Made by a program: the position numbers and the translations under genes. A DNA stretch of 64,000 nt from CAKZQX01 sp034436755 (GTDB taxonomy: Bacteria; Chloroflexota; Chloroflexia; Chloroflexales; Chloroflexaceae), in assembly GCA_034436755.1 (NCBI GenBank), contig DAOTVB010000025.1, positions 36,354 through 100,353 of the forward strand, read 5' to 3'. The notes beneath the pieces are model-generated. The model worked only from the letters and a program-made list of their open reading frames with translations. It did not search any database and was not told the DNA's origin. Below are positions 24,406-33,141 of the stretch, one piece after another (position 1 is the stretch's first letter; every line of letters begins with the position of its first letter).

Positions 24406-25797
24406 CTAGCGTCGTTCGCCGGTATCGAGCATAACCCCGAGGGCCAGCGCGATGCGGCGGTCAATCATCCGGCGCGCATCATAGCTCATATCCAGCACAT
24501 AGCGATCCAGGATCGTGAACTTGCGGTTGAACTCACCAACGAGGTGCGCCTCCGGCCCGGCCACGATGATGAAATTGGTGCGCAAAAGCCCAAACAGATT
24601 ACTGTTCAGAATGCGCCGCATGAGCGACAGCACAATTGAGTCTTCCTTCGCCGTGCAGATCAACGAGCCATCCGGTGCATGGCAATGCCAGTGCTTGCGG
24701 AAGATATCGTAGAGATGATTTTTGCGCAGGCGGGCGACAACTTCGCCCTGGGCATCATGAACGGTGTACGATGCTGTGATAAAGTAGAGCTTCTGATCTT
24801 GCAAGATCTGGAGCAACGGCTCCTGTCGGCTATCATCTCGATAGAAAGTGATATGTCGCTTTTGCGCAAGCGAAAGATAGATAAACAGGCTAATTGGAAT
24901 AAAGACGGCAACACCGAACAGGGTGATAAGGATACTCAGCACTTCCATCGGGATGATCGTTCCCAGGGCAATAAACCCTGTCACCACCAGCATACCGACG
25001 GCAGCCGCAGCCAGCGTAGCCCCCAGATTCCGCAGCAGATGTCGGGGGCGTTCAATAAAGAGAATAGGGTGGTTCTGCTCATCCCAGATATAATATTTTT
25101 CCGAGAGCGAGAGATGCTTCTGGCGCAGAAGAAATTTATCCCGGTCGAATGCGCTATCGGTCTGCCGGCGCATCATGTCCGGCAAGACGCGTAGTTGCTC
25201 ATGGCACTCCGGGCAGGTGATAGTCCGGCCCACAAACTCGTCGCGCAGATGGTAGGTTTTGCCACAACGACAGGTGACGGCCGTCTCCGGCCCGGCATCC
25301 TGAGGGGGACTCGCCGGTTGCGGAATAGCGCTGGATAGTGCTCGCAGCACAGAACCATCTGTGAGTGGTACACGCCTCCCCGGCTGGGTTTCATCCGTGG
25401 CTGATGTTGCTACTATTTCCGACGGCATCGGCGTATCCGGCAGATCCTGTGCCGGTGGGGACGCGCTGGTAGCGGGAGTTGGCGCAGGCGCTGGTACCGG
25501 CGTTGGAATATCCGCATGCGGTGACGCTGATGTATTTGCCGGCAGTGCTGCCAGGCCACGCTGCGCCGCGCTATTTTCAGGGTTGATTGCCAGCACCCAC
25601 TCCAGGCAATGCCGACGTTCTGCGTTATCCGTAACCGCCCCGGATAACCAGAGCCAGGCCCGTTCGTTATGGGGATCAATCTGGACGGCCTCGTTCAGCA
25701 GTTCGGTGGCACGGCGCTTATCGCCGGCTTTGAGTGCCGCAATGCCCTGTTCGGTCAGCAGTTCAACCGAGACAGAGTTGGTCAACGTTGTAGACAT
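24406..25797 (-). CDS. TPR / zinc-ribbon / membrane protein with a LURP-one-like C-terminus
   Basis: 463 residues from ATG 25797, which has AGGAG 9 bases upstream; a start at 25827 lacks this. Residues ~10-85 are two TPR-like helix pairs ('GDKRRATELLNEAVQIDPHN', 'LEWVLAINPENSAAQRGLAA'). A Pro/Ala/Thr-rich linker follows, then a zinc ribbon near residues 180-205 with CxC and CxxC pairs (CRCGKTY, CPECHEQL). Two membrane helices are near 260-315 (TLAAAAVGMLVVTGFIALG, LITLFGVAVFIPISLFIYL). The last ~140 residues resemble the LURP-one/scramblase fold: short strands such as 'LYFITASYTVHDAQGEVVAR', 'LVGEFNRKFTILDRYVLDMS' and a final helix 'DRRIALALGVMLD'. The function of this combination is unknown. 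Confidence 0.6.
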   Translation of the reverse strand: MSTTLTNSVSVELLTEQGIAALKAGDKRRATELLNEAVQIDPHNERAWLWLSGAVTDNAERRHCLEWVLAINPENSAAQRGLAALPANTSASPHADIPTPVPAPAPTPATSASPPAQDLPDTPMPSEIVATSATDETQPGRRVPLTDGSVLRALSSAIPQPASPPQDAGPETAVTCRCGKTYHLRDEFVGRTITCPECHEQLRVLPDMMRRQTDSAFDRDKFLLRQKHLSLSEKYYIWDEQNHPILFIERPRHLLRNLGATLAAAAVGMLVVTGFIALGTIIPMEVLSILITLFGVAVFIPISLFIYLSLAQKRHITFYRDDSRQEPLLQILQDQKLYFITASYTVHDAQGEVVARLRKNHLYDIFRKHWHCHAPDGSLICTAKEDSIVLSLMRRILNSNLFGLLRTNFIIVAGPEAHLVGEFNRKFTILDRYVLDMSYDARRMIDRRIALALGVMLDTGERR

Positions 25798-25955
25798 GGT
25801 TGAGGTCTCCTGGTCACATGTGAACAATGTACTACAATGATCTCTATCGACTATAGCATGTCAGACCAGGAACATACATAGGACTATTCGGTAAACCGAT
25901 GATGGTACCGGCAGCCGAGGGGATAACGACGGGGTAGCTGTGTGTTCTGTGCGCG

Positions 25956-26915
25956 CTATGCCTGCTGTTCCCGCTCCAGCACAAACGCGGCAATTGTGCG
26001 GAGCATCCGGTGCGCGGGACTGTCGGGGAAGGAGGCGAGGTAGCGCAACGCGCGCTCGACCAGGCGTTGCGCCTCGGCCTGCGCCCGATCAATCCCCAGG
26101 CGCTGCACCTCGGCAATCGCCCAGGCAATACGGGACTCATCCGCTGTATCAACTACTGCGGCCAGTTCCGCGCCGCCACCGGCATCAACGGCGTAAATCA
26201 GGGGGAGCGTAATGATGCCCTGGCGCAGATCACTCCCGGCCGGTTTGCCCAGAGCGCTTTCATTGCCGGTAAAGTCGAGGATATCGTCCATGATTTGAAA
26301 TGCCAGTCCGAGATCGTAGCCAAACTGCCCCAGCGCATCGATCTGCTCCGGCGTACCACCACCACTGGCGATCCCACACTTGCAGGCGGCCGCAAATAGC
26401 GCCGCCGTTTTGGAGCCGACTTTGTAGTGATACTGTTCCAGGGCGGTTTCCAGTGGGGTGACCCGCATCACCGGGGCCAGTTCACCCTCGCAGATGGTCA
26501 TAACTGCTTCGGAGAGGTAGGTGATAATGCGGGCGTCGGGAGCCAGCGCCATCTCACCGGCGGCAATAGCAAAGAGGTAGTCACCCACCATCAGCGCGAC
26601 GCCGTGATCCCAGTTGGCATGTGTAACCGTACCCCGGCGGCGCTCGGCTTCGTCTACCAGGTCATCATGCACCAGCGAGGCCGCATGAATGATCTCAACA
26701 GCAGTCGCCGCATGCAACACGCGCTCCAGGTTGTAGGTACCAAGCTGGGCCGCTAACAGCGTCAGCGCCGCGCGTATCCGCTTGCCGCCCGAGTTGAGCA
26801 GATGCTGCCCGGCTACAGTAATTACGGCGGCGTGGGATTGCACCCGCTGCAACACAATGCGGTCAACCTGTTGCAGATCGGCCAGCAGGTCCGGGGGGAG
26901 GAGTAACTGTTTCAT
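25956..26915 (-). CDS. Polyprenyl diphosphate synthase (trans-isoprenyl type)
   Basis: 319 residues from ATG 26915 (MKQLLLPPDLL); a longer frame upstream reads through non-coding sequence. It condenses isopentenyl diphosphate onto allylic primers to make long prenyl chains for quinones or other isoprenoids. Key motifs: 'GGKRIRAALTLLAAQ', first Asp-rich 'LVHDDLVDEAERRRG', and second Asp-rich 'QIMDDILDFTGNESALGKPA' with 'GSDLRQGIITLPLIY'. Length and motif spacing fit long-chain synthases (octaprenyl/solanesyl class), but chain length cannot be read reliably. A second copy of its first ~65 bases lies upstream of the neighbouring gene at 27738-27804. Confidence 0.92.
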   Translation of the reverse strand: MKQLLLPPDLLADLQQVDRIVLQRVQSHAAVITVAGQHLLNSGGKRIRAALTLLAAQLGTYNLERVLHAATAVEIIHAASLVHDDLVDEAERRRGTVTHANWDHGVALMVGDYLFAIAAGEMALAPDARIITYLSEAVMTICEGELAPVMRVTPLETALEQYHYKVGSKTAALFAAACKCGIASGGGTPEQIDALGQFGYDLGLAFQIMDDILDFTGNESALGKPAGSDLRQGIITLPLIYAVDAGGGAELAAVVDTADESRIAWAIAEVQRLGIDRAQAEAQRLVERALRYLASFPDSPAHRMLRTIAAFVLEREQQA

Positions 26916-27021
26916 GGGCGTTGTACCGCCAGGATGGAATTTCGTGTGAGACAAAACATAACTTTGGGGTAAGATACCCGAAATCGGAGGGGATGTCAAC
27001 TTGCACCGGGAGCCGGATTGT

Positions 27022-27705
27022 TTACAAGCCGGGTTTGGGTATGAGTAACTCCAGGGGTTCGCTGGCTGCATTTGCATCGGGCGTAACGCGCAGTGTGTCA
27101 TCCGGCAGATCGATGTCGGTTTTCTCGTTGAGAACAATGAGGTTATCAAAGACATCTACTGCCGCAAATTCTGCGTGGACGGCCTTACGCACAGACTTCT
27201 GGTAGCCGTCGGGAAACAGGACCGCCGTAGAAACCTCGTTGCTCTTGGTCACGCTAACGAAGACGCCATACTTCCGGAAGTGGTCCACTGGATTACACCC
27301 CATGCCGGCGACAAAGTCCTGGGGAAATGTTCCGATCATACTGATGAGACAGACTTCGCCCTCCTGGTTGTAGGCAACCCAGTGCGTGCGATTGTCGTGC
27401 TGGGCAAGCAAGCGCGTCGCTGACGGCGGCACTTCAGCGAAGGTTAAATCGTCCGGGAGGCGATCATCGGCCTGCTGCGCCGTTGCAAAGATATCCGACA
27501 AAATGTTGGGTGGTTCGATAACCGCCGTCATAATCCAGATCGGCAATAGTTGCTTCGTCTCATCAAACATACCCGTCAAAATGCCGGGCTGGTTATTCGC
27601 CTGGGGGGTCAGGCGCTGCCCGACAATGAGCGCTGCCGCCAGAAGGAGCAGGGCAACCAGGGCATACAGCGTTAGCCGTAACCGTCCTATCTTTTTTATA
27701 GGCAT
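27022..27705 (-). CDS. Secreted or membrane-anchored protein, paralogue 1
   Basis: 227 residues from ATG 27705 (MPIKKIGRLRL). A basic start plus a hydrophobic segment (LTLYALVALLLLAAALIVG) gives an uncleaved anchor or signal peptide. The rest is a globular extracytoplasmic domain. The best conserved part, shared with the paralogue at 28010-28642, is 'NRTHWVAYNQEGEVCLISMI', then 'GTFPQDFVAGMGCNPVDHFR' and 'KYGVFVSV'. Two Cys residues (GEVC and GCN) are kept in both and could form a disulfide. No known family is recognised. It lies between a remnant of the polyprenyl synthase 5' end and the intact gene, as though inserted there. Confidence 0.65.
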   Translation of the reverse strand: MPIKKIGRLRLTLYALVALLLLAAALIVGQRLTPQANNQPGILTGMFDETKQLLPIWIMTAVIEPPNILSDIFATAQQADDRLPDDLTFAEVPPSATRLLAQHDNRTHWVAYNQEGEVCLISMIGTFPQDFVAGMGCNPVDHFRKYGVFVSVTKSNEVSTAVLFPDGYQKSVRKAVHAEFAAVDVFDNLIVLNEKTDIDLPDDTLRVTPDANAASEPLELLIPKPGL

Positions 27706-27737
27706 AAGGTTGCGTCTACTCTTTCTTCTGATAATAT

Positions 27738-27804
27738 GTTGCAACACAATGCGGTCAACTATCGCAAATCAGCCAGCAGGCCTGGGAGAGAAATAGCTTT
27801 TTCA
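27738..27804 (-). pseudogene. Duplicated 5' end of the polyprenyl diphosphate synthase gene
   Basis: Read on the minus strand, this ~67 bp matches the first codons of the gene at 25956-26915 with scattered substitutions and small gaps. Shared blocks include GACCGCATTGTGTTGCA and CCTGCTGGCYGAT. It has no start codon (TGAAA in place of ATGAAA) and no continuation. The intact gene's 5' end lies ~820 bp downstream, so a secreted-protein gene is flanked by the two copies. Confidence 0.75.
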
Positions 27805-27932
27805 CGAGTATCACACTTACATAATGAGATAATTTACACATAAAAATCCAGTAAGGTATCCGAGGTGATTTTAGGAACCAAGTCCGAGTTGTACGTGAAT
27901 AATTAATGAAAAGCAACCAGAACGTGAATGAG

Positions 27933-27975
27933 ATAACTCTGGAGTGTGGGGAGGCCCCTCACACTCCAGAGTTAT
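27933..27975 (-). terminator. Strong hairpin terminator-like structure after paralogue 2
   Basis: Perfect 16 bp stem ATAACTCTGGAGTGTG / CACACTCCAGAGTTAT plus inner GGG/CCC pairs, 35 bases after the stop of the minus-strand gene at 28010. No long T-run follows on the minus strand (TCTCATTC), so it may act as a processing or stability hairpin. Confidence 0.6.
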
Positions 27976-28009
27976 AACCTGGTCTTGCCAAATATGTATA
28001 GAGCCAGAT

Positions 28010-28642
28010 CTAGGAGGTCTCTTTTATATCTACGCTAGGTTCAGGTATTAACAATTCCAGGGCTTCATCTGACTTGTTTGTATCAGGAACAACGGTCAGT
28101 GTGGCATCCGGCAGATCGACAGCCATGGCATTGTCGAAAACAACGATGTTTTCGAAAACTTCTGCATCAGGTATTTGAGCGCGGATAGCATCTTGGTATC
28201 CATCCGGAAAGAGAACCGCTGTAGATACTTCTGATTTGTCCGTATGTAAGTCTTTATATACCCTGACGAATACACCATGTTTCCGAAAGTGTTCCACTGT
28301 ATTACATCCAAGTGCAGCGACATAGTCTTGAGGAAACGTCCCAATCATACTAATGACGCAGACTTCACCATCCTGGTTGTAGGCAGCCCAGTGTGTGCGA
28401 TTGTTGTACTGGACAAGCAAGCGGGTTGATAATGGCTGCACTTCAGAGAAATCCGAGGTTATCGCATCCGGCAATCGATCCTCTGCCTGCTGTACTGCTT
28501 GAAAGGTATCCGATAAAACGTCGGGTTGGTTATCTGCCTGCGCAGTCAGGCGGTGACCAATACCAAGCCCTAGCACTATAAGTATGAGTGCAGCCAGTGC
28601 ATATAGGGTTAACTGCAGCCGTCCCATCTTTTTCATAAACAT
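28010..28642 (-). CDS. Secreted or membrane-anchored protein, paralogue 2
   Basis: 210 residues from ATG 28642, which has AAGGAG 8 bases upstream. Same plan as paralogue 1: basic MFMKKMGRLQL start, hydrophobic LTLYALAALILIVLGLGIG, then an extracytoplasmic domain with 'NRTHWAAYNQDGEVCVISMI', 'GTFPQDYVAALGCNTVEHFR' and 'KHGVFVRV'. The C-terminus is also shared ('LPDATLTVVPDTNKSDEALE', 'LLIPEP'). The DNA is clearly more AT-rich than most of the window. The pair arose by duplication; divergence is large enough for separate roles. A LuxR-type regulator lies upstream on the same strand and may control it (inference). Confidence 0.65.
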   Translation of the reverse strand: MFMKKMGRLQLTLYALAALILIVLGLGIGHRLTAQADNQPDVLSDTFQAVQQAEDRLPDAITSDFSEVQPLSTRLLVQYNNRTHWAAYNQDGEVCVISMIGTFPQDYVAALGCNTVEHFRKHGVFVRVYKDLHTDKSEVSTAVLFPDGYQDAIRAQIPDAEVFENIVVFDNAMAVDLPDATLTVVPDTNKSDEALELLIPEPSVDIKETS

Positions 28643-28800
28643 TAAGTTTACTCCTTCCTCATAGCTAGTAATTATAGAAAGAACAGAGAAACAAAGGACA
28701 AAGTGGTTTTGAGTATAACAGGTACCGTAAGTCATGTGAAGTTACTTCAGTAATATATTCAGAACATTCGCCTGTGGAAGTTTTCACGACCAGTTCTCTG

Positions 28801-28830
28801 CTGTCACCCTGAGCACGACCAGGGTGACAG
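28801..28830. terminator. 10 bp hairpin between LuxR gene and paralogue 2
   Basis: CTGTCACCCT / AGGGTGACAG with loop GAGCACGACC, in the 87-275 bp downstream of the LuxR stop on the minus strand. The sequence GTCACCCTGAGC resembles a widespread intergenic repeat. No T-run is present, so the terminator role is uncertain. Confidence 0.4.
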
Positions 28831-28916
28831 CCCATTTGCACAAGAGCCTTCACGATTTTCAAAATGGCTCAAGCAAGCGTTCTGGAGTAACCAACGTCAT
28901 GTTGAACACAAGTTTT

Positions 28917-29549
28917 TTACGAACCCATATGTTCATCTTGTGTCAGGTAGGAATGGTGCAAACCCCAATAGTACAACATTGCTTCATGACGGTGGTATAG
29001 CTCAAGTTTGGAGAGAAGAGCTGCTACTGTATTTTTAACACATTGGTGCGTTGTGAAAATATTTGTGGCTATCTCCTTGTTTGTATGACCATCGGCGAGC
29101 AATCGCAGTACACGCCGTTCCGCTGACGTCAGAATAGTGTCTACTTGCATTGTAGAATACCGTTGCCCCGCAACTACATGGAGTAGGGCGGCTAACATAA
29201 CATTGAAATCATGGTCTCCAGCGAGGAGACCATGGACATTTGTATCACAAATATCTTGCAGATACTCCGGGCAGGTATTGGCGGTTGCAACAATACAGCG
29301 TGTGGTGTCGTCAAACTTATCCGGCATCTCCATTAGACGGAGTGCAAACCCATGGGGTGCATCAAGTATAATTATAATTTGTGCAGTTGGAGTATAGGTA
29401 GAACCAAGACGCGTAAGTCTATCAACATAGAGTTGAGCAAGTGCAGAAAGACCACTTATAACAGCAAAATGTACATCGTGGTGAAGTATGTCCGTTTCCC
29501 CTGGATTTAAGATAGTACTGTATCGTGAAGGTTTTGTGTCTAGGGACAT
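28917..29549 (-). CDS. LuxR/NarL-type transcriptional regulator with degenerate receiver
   Basis: 210 residues. ATG 29549 is preceded by AAGGAGAGG. The C-terminal ~65 residues are a LuxR-type helix-turn-helix: 'ILTSAERRVLRLLADGHTNK', 'EIATNIFTTHQCVKNTVAAL' and 'LSKLELYHRHEAM'. The N-terminal ~130 residues have the size and alpha/beta rhythm of a response-regulator receiver, but the acidic pocket at the start and the phospho-acceptor Asp strand are not evident ('HFAVISGLSALAQLY', 'AQIIIILDAPHGF'). It probably binds DNA without classical phosphorylation. It is AT-rich, like the two secreted-protein genes downstream, and could have arrived with them. Confidence 0.75.
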   Translation of the reverse strand: MSLDTKPSRYSTILNPGETDILHHDVHFAVISGLSALAQLYVDRLTRLGSTYTPTAQIIIILDAPHGFALRLMEMPDKFDDTTRCIVATANTCPEYLQDICDTNVHGLLAGDHDFNVMLAALLHVVAGQRYSTMQVDTILTSAERRVLRLLADGHTNKEIATNIFTTHQCVKNTVAALLSKLELYHRHEAMLYYWGLHHSYLTQDEHMGS

Positions 29550-29787
29550 ATACCTCTCCTTACTTCTAGTGGGTAATCGCAGTTCCTCTATCTCTACGCC
29601 ACATTATATCACACTTCTAGCCTTGCAACAACGATCTCGCCTGTTCCTGATAAAAGTATGAAAGTATTGATAAATTACCCTGAAATGTCAGCGTTTTCTG
29701 TGTTTATATCACCTGTACGACCTGGGGCTGCATCAATACATAGCTTCGACAAAACTGCATGCCTGCTACTCCCCCATCTCTCCAGAT

Positions 29788-29817
29788 TGACAGTCCCCTC
29801 ACCTGCCCGCTACAATA
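29788..29817 (+). promoter_or_regulatory. Sigma-70-type promoter of the penicillin-acylase-like gene
   Basis: Perfect TTGACA (29788-29793), 18-base spacer, TACAAT (29812-29817). The predicted start is ~29824, about 45 bases before the ATG. The same GCTACAATAGC -10 context recurs before the subtilase gene (57991-58000). Confidence 0.7.
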
Positions 29818-29869
29818 GCCGCATTCTCGGCAGAGCTACAATAGTTGCGATGTTTATGGAGAGCGACGT

Positions 29870-32365
29870 ATGATGAACAGGGCACGGGCGGGACGAATCG
29901 TTGGGGGCGCGCTGGCGGGTATGGCCGGGCTGGGCGCGCTGGCGGGTCTGGGTACGCTGGCAGCGTTACGCCGCTCCCTGCCGCGCACATCAGGCACACT
30001 GCGCCTGCCCGGGTTGCATGCGCCGGTGGAGGTACGGCGCGATCAGTGGGGCATTCCCCATATCTACGCCGCAAACAACGATGATCTCTTTCTGTCTCTC
30101 GGTTATGTGCATGCCCAGGATCGCCTCTGGCAGATGGAACTCAACCGCCGCACGGCGCATGGACAACTGGCGGAACTGTTTGGTTCAATTGCCCTGAGTT
30201 CTGACCGCTTTGTGCGCGTGCTGGGATTTAGCCGGATTACGCAACATGAGGTGGAATGCCTGGATGCGCCGACACGCCAGGTTCTTACCGCCTATGTCCA
30301 GGGGGTCAATGCTTTCCTGACGGCACCGGATAGCCGACTGCCGCTGGAGTTTCGCCTGGTGCGCCACACGCCCCGCCCCTGGGAGATTGCCGATATCCTG
30401 GTGTGGGGTAAAGTCCTCGCCCTGACCCTGTCCGGTAACTGGACGAGCGAACTGCTGAATGCCCGGATTGTGGCGACCGTCGGTGCAGAGCGGGCGGCGG
30501 AACTGCTGCCGCGCTGCCCGGATGATCACCCGATGACCGTTCCGGCCGGCATCAGTTACGGTGAACATATCGGTGAAGAGGCACTACGAGCGGCCGCCGA
30601 GGCTGCGCCCTTTTTGCATACCCCCGGATTCGCGCAGGGCAGCAACGCCTGGGCGGTTGGCGGCAGCCGCACGACAACGGGGCATCCGCTGCTTGCCGGC
30701 GACCCGCATCTCAACCTGACGCTGCCGTCGCTCTGGTACGAGGCGCACCTGGAGGGTGGCGACTATGCGGTCGCCGGGGTGACATTCCCCGGTGTGCCGG
30801 GCGTGCTGATCGGGCATAATGCGGCAATCGCCTGGAGCATCACCAACAGCATGCTCGATGTGCAGGATCTCTACATCGAACGCTTCCACCCTGATGATCC
30901 GTTGCGCTATGCCTGGCAGGACGGTTGGGAGCAGGCCGAACTGGTCCGGGAAGAGATCCTGGTCAAGGGGCAGCCGCAACCAGTGGTTGAGGAGGTGCGG
31001 ATCACCCGTCACGGCCCGGTTATCTCGTCCATTGCGGCCCCGGATAGCCCCCTGCATCCTACGGAAGATCTGGCTCTGCGCTGGACCGCGCTTGCGCCGA
31101 GTCACATTCTGCAGGCAATTTTGCAGATTAATCAGGCACAGAACTGGGAGGCGTTTCGGACTGCCCTGGCGCTCTGGGATGCTCCGCCGCAGAATTTTGT
31201 GTATGCCGATGTGCATGGACATTACGGCTATGCGCTTGGGGGCAATGTGCCGTTGCGCGCGCAGGGTGATGGACGGCTACCCGTACCCGGCTGGGATGGA
31301 GCCTACGAGTGGAACGGCTATATTCCGGCAACGGAACTGCCCGCCGCCTATGATCCGCCGGAGGGATTTGTGCTGAATGCCAACAACCGGATTGCCGGCG
31401 ACAGTTACACCTATCAGGCCGCGTTGCAGGGTGAGTGGCTAAATGGCTACCGGGCAATGCGTATCCGCGAACTCCTGGAGGCAACGCCCCACCATGATCG
31501 CCAGAGTTTTGCCCGCATCCAGCAGGATCAGCTAAGTCTGCCGGGGCGTGAACTGGCTCGCCTGGTGGCTGATCTGCCACTGGATGACCGGTTGGAGCGG
31601 CAGGCGCAGGCGTTGCTGTGTGCGTGGGATGGCGAACTGACGCCGACGAGTGTTGGCGCGGCGATCTATGCGACCCTGCGGTACCATCTGGAACGGCATG
31701 CCTATGCTGATGTGCGGGAGTTGCTCAGCGCATCGACCGGCCTGGGGCTGTTCAGCACGCTGCCCGGCAATACCTACCTGGCGCGTACCATGCCGGATAT
31801 TCTTGCCCGCATCAGCACTGCCGAGGGAGCCGAACGCCATGATGCCTGGCTGGGAGCCGGGCGCACCTGGAACGCTGTTCTGCGCGAATGCATGACTCTC
31901 ACCGTCCGGGAACTGCGCCAGAGTATGGGGAAAAATCCGCATACCTGGCGGTATGGACGGCAGCACCGCTTGCTGCTGCGCCACGCGTTGGGAAGTATTC
32001 CCGCCCTGGCACCGCTCTTCAATCGGGGGCCCTGGCCGACCGGGGGCGACTTTGATACCATCTCGATGGGATTTGTGCCACGCGACGCGCCTGCTGTTCC
32101 CGCCTATACCGCGCCGTCGTACCGCCAGATCTGCGATCTTAGCAACTGGGACCGCAGTCTGGGCGTCTTATCCAGTGGACAGAGCGGGCATCCCGGCAGC
32201 CGCCACTACAATGATATGAATCGATCCTGGCGCACCGGCGGCTACCATCCGCTGCTCTGGAGCCGTACACAGGTAGAACAGCATACAACGAGGATATTAA
32301 CCCTGGAACCATCCCAGGAGCAGCCATGCGTAACAACTACCGACGCTGGCGGCGTATCGCCCTGA
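29870..32365 (+). CDS. Penicillin acylase family protein (Ntn hydrolase)
   Basis: 831 residues. Members are self-cleaving N-terminal-nucleophile hydrolases acting on amide bonds (beta-lactams, acyl-homoserine lactones, other acyl amides). Residues ~8-33 form a hydrophobic Gly/Ala/Leu signal or anchor. The alpha chain has 'RDQWGIPHIYAANNDDLFLS' and 'GYVHAQDRLWQMELNRR'. The nucleophile is Ser258 in 'GFAQGSNAWAVGGSRT', where autocleavage makes it the beta-chain N-terminus. Further family motifs are 'GHPLLAGDPHLNLTLPSLWY', 'GVPGVLIGHNAAIAWSITN', 'LNANNRIAGDSY' and the closing 'SGQSGHPGSRHYNDM'. The gene overlaps the next by 40 bp. Natural substrate unknown; the location is envelope or periplasm-like. 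Confidence 0.9.
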   Translation: MMNRARAGRIVGGALAGMAGLGALAGLGTLAALRRSLPRTSGTLRLPGLHAPVEVRRDQWGIPHIYAANNDDLFLSLGYVHAQDRLWQMELNRRTAHGQLAELFGSIALSSDRFVRVLGFSRITQHEVECLDAPTRQVLTAYVQGVNAFLTAPDSRLPLEFRLVRHTPRPWEIADILVWGKVLALTLSGNWTSELLNARIVATVGAERAAELLPRCPDDHPMTVPAGISYGEHIGEEALRAAAEAAPFLHTPGFAQGSNAWAVGGSRTTTGHPLLAGDPHLNLTLPSLWYEAHLEGGDYAVAGVTFPGVPGVLIGHNAAIAWSITNSMLDVQDLYIERFHPDDPLRYAWQDGWEQAELVREEILVKGQPQPVVEEVRITRHGPVISSIAAPDSPLHPTEDLALRWTALAPSHILQAILQINQAQNWEAFRTALALWDAPPQNFVYADVHGHYGYALGGNVPLRAQGDGRLPVPGWDGAYEWNGYIPATELPAAYDPPEGFVLNANNRIAGDSYTYQAALQGEWLNGYRAMRIRELLEATPHHDRQSFARIQQDQLSLPGRELARLVADLPLDDRLERQAQALLCAWDGELTPTSVGAAIYATLRYHLERHAYADVRELLSASTGLGLFSTLPGNTYLARTMPDILARISTAEGAERHDAWLGAGRTWNAVLRECMTLTVRELRQSMGKNPHTWRYGRQHRLLLRHALGSIPALAPLFNRGPWPTGGDFDTISMGFVPRDAPAVPAYTAPSYRQICDLSNWDRSLGVLSSGQSGHPGSRHYNDMNRSWRTGGYHPLLWSRTQVEQHTTRILTLEPSQEQPCVTTTDAGGVSP

Positions 32366-32979
32366 TTCTGCTGGTGAGCGCCATTGTCGGACCACCGGCC
32401 CTGATCGCTTACGTCGCCGCAAGCACCAGTCCCCATCGCTATACCGATCCCGCTGCGGTGCCCGCCGAACCGGTAGCCCTGGTCTTTGGCGCGGGGGTGC
32501 GGCGGGACGGAACGCCCTCCCCAATGCTGGCGGATCGGGTGCAGACCGCCGTTCGGCTCTACGAGATGGGCCGCGTACGCAAAATCTTGATGACGGGTGA
32601 TAACAGTCGGGTGGAGTATAACGAAGTAGTCGCCATGCAGCGGTATGCCGAAGATCGGGGCGTACCTGCCGGCGACATTACCCTTGACTATGCCGGATTT
32701 AGCACCTACGAGAGCTGTTACCGGGCCCGCGCCATTTTTGGCGTGGAGCGGGCAGTGCTGATTACGCAGCAATTTCATCTGCCGCGTGCCGTCTACACCT
32801 GCCGGCACCTGGGCATTGACGCAGTTGGCCTGGGCACCCCGGACTGGGAAGCCTACTCTTCAAAAGTGGTAAGTTTCTACACCATGCGCGAGTTTCTAGC
32901 GACACTCAAGGCACTCTGGCAGGTACACATTACCCGCCCACTCCCGACATTCCTGGGGCCATACGAAGGAATTACCTGA
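32326..32979 (+). CDS. SanA/ElyC-like DUF218 membrane protein
   Basis: 217 residues. The ATG at 32326 (CAGGAGCAGCC before it) lies inside the last 40 bases of the penicillin-acylase-like gene, so translation is coupled. Residues 10-32 are a single membrane anchor. The DUF218 domain follows: 'PVALVFGAGVRRDGTPSPML', 'RLYEMGRVRKILMTGDN', 'YNEVVAMQRYAEDRGVPAGD', 'DYAGFSTYESCYRARAIFG' and 'VLITQQFHLPRAVYTCRHLG'. SanA/YdcF/ElyC relatives act in envelope biogenesis and vancomycin or detergent resistance in enterobacteria; the biochemical activity is not settled. Pairing with a putative amidase suggests an envelope role. Confidence 0.85.
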   Translation: MRNNYRRWRRIALILLVSAIVGPPALIAYVAASTSPHRYTDPAAVPAEPVALVFGAGVRRDGTPSPMLADRVQTAVRLYEMGRVRKILMTGDNSRVEYNEVVAMQRYAEDRGVPAGDITLDYAGFSTYESCYRARAIFGVERAVLITQQFHLPRAVYTCRHLGIDAVGLGTPDWEAYSSKVVSFYTMREFLATLKALWQVHITRPLPTFLGPYEGIT

Positions 32980-32980
32980 A

Positions 32981-33141
32981 GTATACGAGGTACGCCGTCT
33001 CTTCCGCAGAAGCGGATATCGCCTCCGGCAGGGCGGACCAGGACATCCTTTTTGGGAAAAAAGCACCAATGCTGCCGCAGGCGAAGCCGGCTTTTAGAGC
33101 GATCAGATAGACCGAAATAAGGCTGCACTGCGTAAGTCGTG
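32981..33141. repeat. Family I element, copy 7 (shortened core)
   Basis: Outer arms TATACGAGGTACGC and CTGCGTAAGTCGTGTGAAGT. Middle arms ATCGCCTCCGGCAGGGCGGA and ACCAATGCTGCCGCAGGCGA. The central stem is reduced to CTTTTTGGGAAAAAAG. In tandem with copy 8. Confidence 0.8.

Noticed and set aside
26916..27155. N-terminal extension of the polyprenyl synthase
   Set aside because: The 80 extra residues are not family-like and overlap the end of the neighbouring gene; ATG 26915 starts the conserved sequence.
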